Part shown: in pieces, positions 62,125-64,000 of the stretch
Layout: each line of letters opens with the position of its first letter
Numbering within the stretch: position 1 is the stretch's first letter
DNA from: Miltoncostaea sp963823515
GTDB taxonomy: Bacteria; Actinomycetota; Thermoleophilia; Miltoncostaeales; Miltoncostaeaceae
Reading direction: 5' to 3'
DNA: 64,000 nucleotides
Assembly (NCBI GenBank): GCA_963823515.1
Contig: CAWGMB010000004.1
Location: 1-64,000, forward strand
Translations under genes and position numbers: made by a program
The notes under the pieces: model-generated
Told to the model about the DNA's origin: nothing
Databases searched by the model: none
What the model saw: the letters and a program-made list of their open reading frames with translations, nothing else

Positions 62125-62288
62125 GCGCAGCGCCCGAGACAGACCCGACCGAAGACCCACGGGGGCGGCACCGCCGCCTCAAACCGCCCGCCGGGCGGCC
62201 CGTGCGAGGTTGGCGACGAGCCCGGAGTCCCTCCACGGACCCTGCTCCCGCCCGCCCGCGCGGGCAGGACCATGATGGAGGTGACCCA
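62125..62288 (+). promoter_or_regulatory. rplJ leader region (likely L10 leader)
   Basis: A 164-base gap between rplA and rplJ. It contains stems GGCGG-CA-CCGCC near 62164-62175 and CCGCCC-GCC-GGGCGG at 62184-62198, and a GC-rich CCCGCCCGCCCGCGCGGGC stretch before the SD. Its position fits the L10-L12 binding leader used for autoregulation in bacteria. The precise L10 leader motif is not verified. Confidence 0.45.
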
Positions 62289-62813
62289 CTGAACCGAACC
62301 GACAAGTCCGAGGCGATCGCCGAGCTGAGCGAGCGCCTCGCGGCGTCCGACACCATCTTCGCGACCGACTTCCGCGGGCTGACCGTCAAGCAGCTCTCCG
62401 ATCTGCGCGTGCGCCTGACGGCGGCCGAGGTCGAGTACACGGTGGTCAAGAACACGCTGGCCCGCCGGGCCGCCGCGGACACCGGGCGCGACGCGCTGCT
62501 GCCGTACCTGACGGGCCCCACCGGGCTCGCCTGGGTCAAGGGAGACCCCGCGGCCGCGGCCAAGGTGCTCGACGAGTTCGCCGGCCAGCACACCGACGCG
62601 CTCGCCATCAAGGGCGGCCTCCTCGAGGGGGTCGACCTGCCGCTGGCCGACGTCACCCGCCTCGCCAAGCTCCCGTCGCGCGAGCAGATGCTCGGTCAGC
62701 TCGCGAGCGGCATCGCATCGCCGCTCTCCGGTCTCGCCGGTGGGCTCTCCAACCTGATCGGCGGGCTCGCCCGCACCCTCGGCGCCCTGCAGGCCCAGAA
62801 GGCCGCCGAGTAG
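62289..62813 (+). CDS. rplJ: 50S ribosomal protein L10
   Basis: A 174-residue L10 with RTDKSEAIAELSERLAASD, FATDFRGLTVKQLSDLRVRL, EYTVVKNTLARRAA and a C-terminal helical tail that binds L7/L12 dimers (PLSGLAGGLSNLIGGLARTL). No ATG, GTG or TTG is available in frame near the N-terminus. The conserved start NRTDKSE is directly preceded by CTG 62289, with a strong SD GGAGGTGA at 62277-62284. The start codon is therefore probably CTG. An out-of-frame ATG lies at 62274 but meets a stop after five codons. Confidence 0.93.
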   Translation: MNRTDKSEAIAELSERLAASDTIFATDFRGLTVKQLSDLRVRLTAAEVEYTVVKNTLARRAAADTGRDALLPYLTGPTGLAWVKGDPAAAAKVLDEFAGQHTDALAIKGGLLEGVDLPLADVTRLAKLPSREQMLGQLASGIASPLSGLAGGLSNLIGGLARTLGALQAQKAAE

Positions 62814-62839
62814 TCCGCGGCGTAAGGAGGTCTCTCGGA

Positions 62840-62989
62840 ATGGCGACGCGTCCATCTGCACGCTGCAAATCAACGCGAGGCGGCGTCCTCGGTCGGGGCA
62901 ATGCCCACAGGCATTGCACCCTCCCTGCGTCCTTGCCTCACAGGATTTTCGCGGCAGCTGAACACGTTTCATCCCGACAGACCTCCTGA
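62840..62989 (+). other. Possible 49-codon leader ORF between rplJ and rplL, with hairpin
   Basis: An ATG preceded by the very strong SD AAGGAGGT (62824-62831) begins a 49-codon reading frame whose first codons ATGGCGACG copy those of rplL. It ends at TGA 62987, 39 bases before rplL. It contains a perfect 8-base stem GCAATGCC-CACA-GGCATTGC at 62897-62916. The composition is not typical of a real protein. It may be a leader peptide or an inserted or duplicated start region. The surrounding 215-base gap holds nothing else clear. Confidence 0.3.
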
Positions 62990-63028
62990 GCCGCACCCCC
63001 CTTTCACAAAACAGAAGGAGCACGACAC

Positions 63029-63409
63029 ATGGCGACGACCGAAGAGTGGATCGAGGAGCTCAAGAGCATCTCGGTGTTGGAGCTGTCCGAGCGGATCAAG
63101 GCCCTCGAGGAGACCTTCGGCGTGACGGCGGCGGCTCCCGTGGCCGCCGTGGCGGCTCCGGCCGCCGGTGACGGCGGCGGCGCGGCGGCGGAGGAGAAGA
63201 CCGCCTTCACCGTCAGCCTCGACGCGGCCGGTGACAAGAAGATCCAGGTCATCAAGGTCGTGCGCGCGGTCACCGGGCTCGGCCTCAAGGAGGCCAAGGA
63301 GCTCGTGGACAACGCCCCGAGCAACGTCAAGGAAGACGTCAACAAGGACGAGGCCGAGCAGGTCAAGGCCCAGCTGGAAGAGGCCGGGGGCGTGGTCAGC
63401 GTCAAGTAG
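63029..63409 (+). CDS. rplL: 50S ribosomal protein L7/L12
   Basis: A 126-residue L7/L12: N-terminal dimerisation domain (WIEELKSISVLELSERIKALE), an Ala/Gly-rich hinge, and a C-terminal domain with KIQVIKVVRAVTGLGLKEAK and LVDNAPSNVKEDV, the surface that recruits translation factors. ATG 63029 with AAGGAG eight bases upstream. It ends the ribosomal unit before a strong hairpin. Confidence 0.98.
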   Translation: MATTEEWIEELKSISVLELSERIKALEETFGVTAAAPVAAVAAPAAGDGGGAAAEEKTAFTVSLDAAGDKKIQVIKVVRAVTGLGLKEAKELVDNAPSNVKEDVNKDEAEQVKAQLEEAGGVVSVK

Positions 63410-63430
63410 GCGCATCGTCCGCAGGTCCCC

Positions 63431-63474
63431 GGGGCCCCGCACGTCCACCCGTCGTGGTGGACGTGCGGGGCCCC
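63431..63474 (+). terminator. Strong 19-base hairpin terminator after rplL
   Basis: Arms GGGGCCCCGCACGTCCACC and GGTGGACGTGCGGGGCCCC are perfect complements around a six-base loop (CGTCGT), 21 bases after the rplL stop. It is followed by GTCTGATTTCTTG, a short T-containing run. It should end the rplJ-rplL transcript. Confidence 0.92.
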
Positions 63475-63494
63475 GTCTGATTTCTTGCCACGCC

Positions 63495-64000
63495 GTGAGG
63501 GCGCGAGCGACCATTGCGGCGGCGATCCTCGCCGCCCTCGTTCTCGCGCCGTCCGGCCGCGCCGAGCTCGTGAGCCAGGGCGGCGTGCGCATGGGCGCCG
63601 ACGTGCTGTGGAGCCACGGCGCGCTCGGGGAGGGTCAGGCCGTTGCGATCCTCGACGAGGGCTTCGCCGGGCTCGACCGCTCCATCGCCCTGGGCGAGCT
63701 GCCGCCGCGTGAGCAGATGACGATCAGGGCCCTCGATCCGGGGGGCCTCGACGGCACCACGGAGTTCGGCCAGACCACCCAGCACGGGGTCCGGATGGCC
63801 GAGATCGTCCACGATCTCGCCCCCGCGGCGCACCTGACGCTGATCGCCTACCGGACGCCGGCGCAGTTCGAGGAGGCGGCCGACTGGATCGCCGCGGCCG
63901 GGATTCCGATCGTCAGTCACTCGAACTCGTTCCTCACGCCGCCCTTCGACGGCACGGGCCGCGCCGCCCGCGCGGTCGACCGCGCCGCCGCCGCCGGCGT
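63495..64000 (+). CDS. Secreted S8 (subtilisin-like) peptidase, 3' partial
   Basis: The first 168 residues of a secreted protease: signal peptide (TIAAAILAALVLAPSGRA), then EGQAVAILDEGFAGLD with the catalytic Asp, TTQHGVRMAEIVHDLAP with the catalytic His, and IPIVSHSNSFLTPPF, which is a substrate strand. The serine part lies beyond the window. Start GTG 63495. The sequence runs off at 64000. The family is inferred from the Asp/His motifs and layout. Confidence 0.75.
   Translation, partial: MRARATIAAAILAALVLAPSGRAELVSQGGVRMGADVLWSHGALGEGQAVAILDEGFAGLDRSIALGELPPREQMTIRALDPGGLDGTTEFGQTTQHGVRMAEIVHDLAPAAHLTLIAYRTPAQFEEAADWIAAAGIPIVSHSNSFLTPPFDGTGRAARAVDRAAAAG

Noticed and set aside
1..64000. CRISPR arrays, insertion sequences, prophage or rRNA genes
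   Set aside because: No regularly spaced repeats, transposase or integrase motifs, phage genes or rRNA segments were seen on either strand.

Overview
This window is high-GC actinobacterial DNA, but it appears to join two different genomes. Positions 1 to about 40,003 read as a marine or soil Acidimicrobiia-like actinobacterium. This part is rich in lipid, steroid and xenobiotic catabolism (P450, acyl-CoA synthetase, acyl-CoA dehydrogenases, SDRs, enoyl-CoA hydratase, F420/PPOX-type oxidoreductase) and in secreted hydrolases. Positions from about 40,003 to 64,000 have visibly higher GC and a different gene style, more like Thermoleophilia (Solirubrobacterales). They end in a core locus of rpmG, tRNA-Trp, secE, nusG, rplK, rplA, rplJ and rplL. 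At the join an MFS transporter and a convergent family 2 glycosyltransferase are both cut mid-domain within about ten bases. The simplest reading is a chimeric contig, so no functional link should be assumed across this point. The taxon assignments are inferences from gene content and composition, not from a search.

Layout of the left part. 1-5.8 kb: VOC protein, SRPBCC protein and P450 (co-directional), then class II aldolase, SDR and acyl-CoA synthetase on the minus strand. 6.3-10.6 kb: a Tat-exported PhoD-like phosphatase, an SDR, an HsaA-like flavoprotein and a small membrane protein, all broken by closely spaced single-base indels. 10.8-15.4 kb: aldehyde dehydrogenase, lipoprotein serine hydrolase, TauD-like dioxygenase and PPOX-type oxidoreductase. 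15.5-19.2 kb: a translationally coupled pair in which a Rieske domain is fused to a glutamate-synthase-type FMN domain in one protein and to a PoxB-like ThDP enzyme in the next. 19.2-25.7 kb: thioesterase, a DUF169-SRPBCC fusion divergent from a ferritin-like diiron protein, and a CREST-type membrane hydrolase coupled to a long PlsC-type acyltransferase. 25.7-40 kb: transporter, acyl-CoA dehydrogenase, enoyl-CoA hydratase, DUF11 surface protein, dienelactone hydrolase, PHB-depolymerase-like lipoprotein, YceI, PhzF and patatin, DapB-like dehydrogenase, CMD protein, NAD-dependent epimerase and the cut MFS gene.

Layout of the right part. 40-44 kb: cut glycosyltransferase, MobA-like nucleotidyltransferase and a single-module A-T-TE protein. 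44.1-48.4 kb (minus strand): the most unusual locus. It encodes 2-oxoacid dehydrogenase E1 alpha and E1 beta, a sulfotransferase coupled by 4-base overlaps, and just upstream an 'E2-like' protein that has a lipoyl domain and an E1/E3-binding domain. In that protein the usual CoA acyltransferase core is replaced by a PglD/NeuD-type left-handed beta-helix acyltransferase. 48.5-50.3 kb: molybdenum cofactor genes (XdhC fragment, moaA, moeA 3' remnant). 50.3-53 kb: HAD dehalogenase, cupin, broken lysyl-oxidase-like gene and a lipoprotein. 53.1-59 kb: lon-hsp20 pair, GNAT protein and acyl-CoA ligase. 59.7-63.5 kb: the ribosomal/transcription locus, where rplJ appears to start at CTG. 63.5 kb to the end: a cut subtilisin-like protease.

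Single-base indels interrupt many genes, especially at 6.3-10.6 and 51.45-52.2 kb. Because they hit neighbouring genes on both strands they look like consensus errors rather than gene decay. Frameshifted genes are therefore given as one feature spanning the whole gene.
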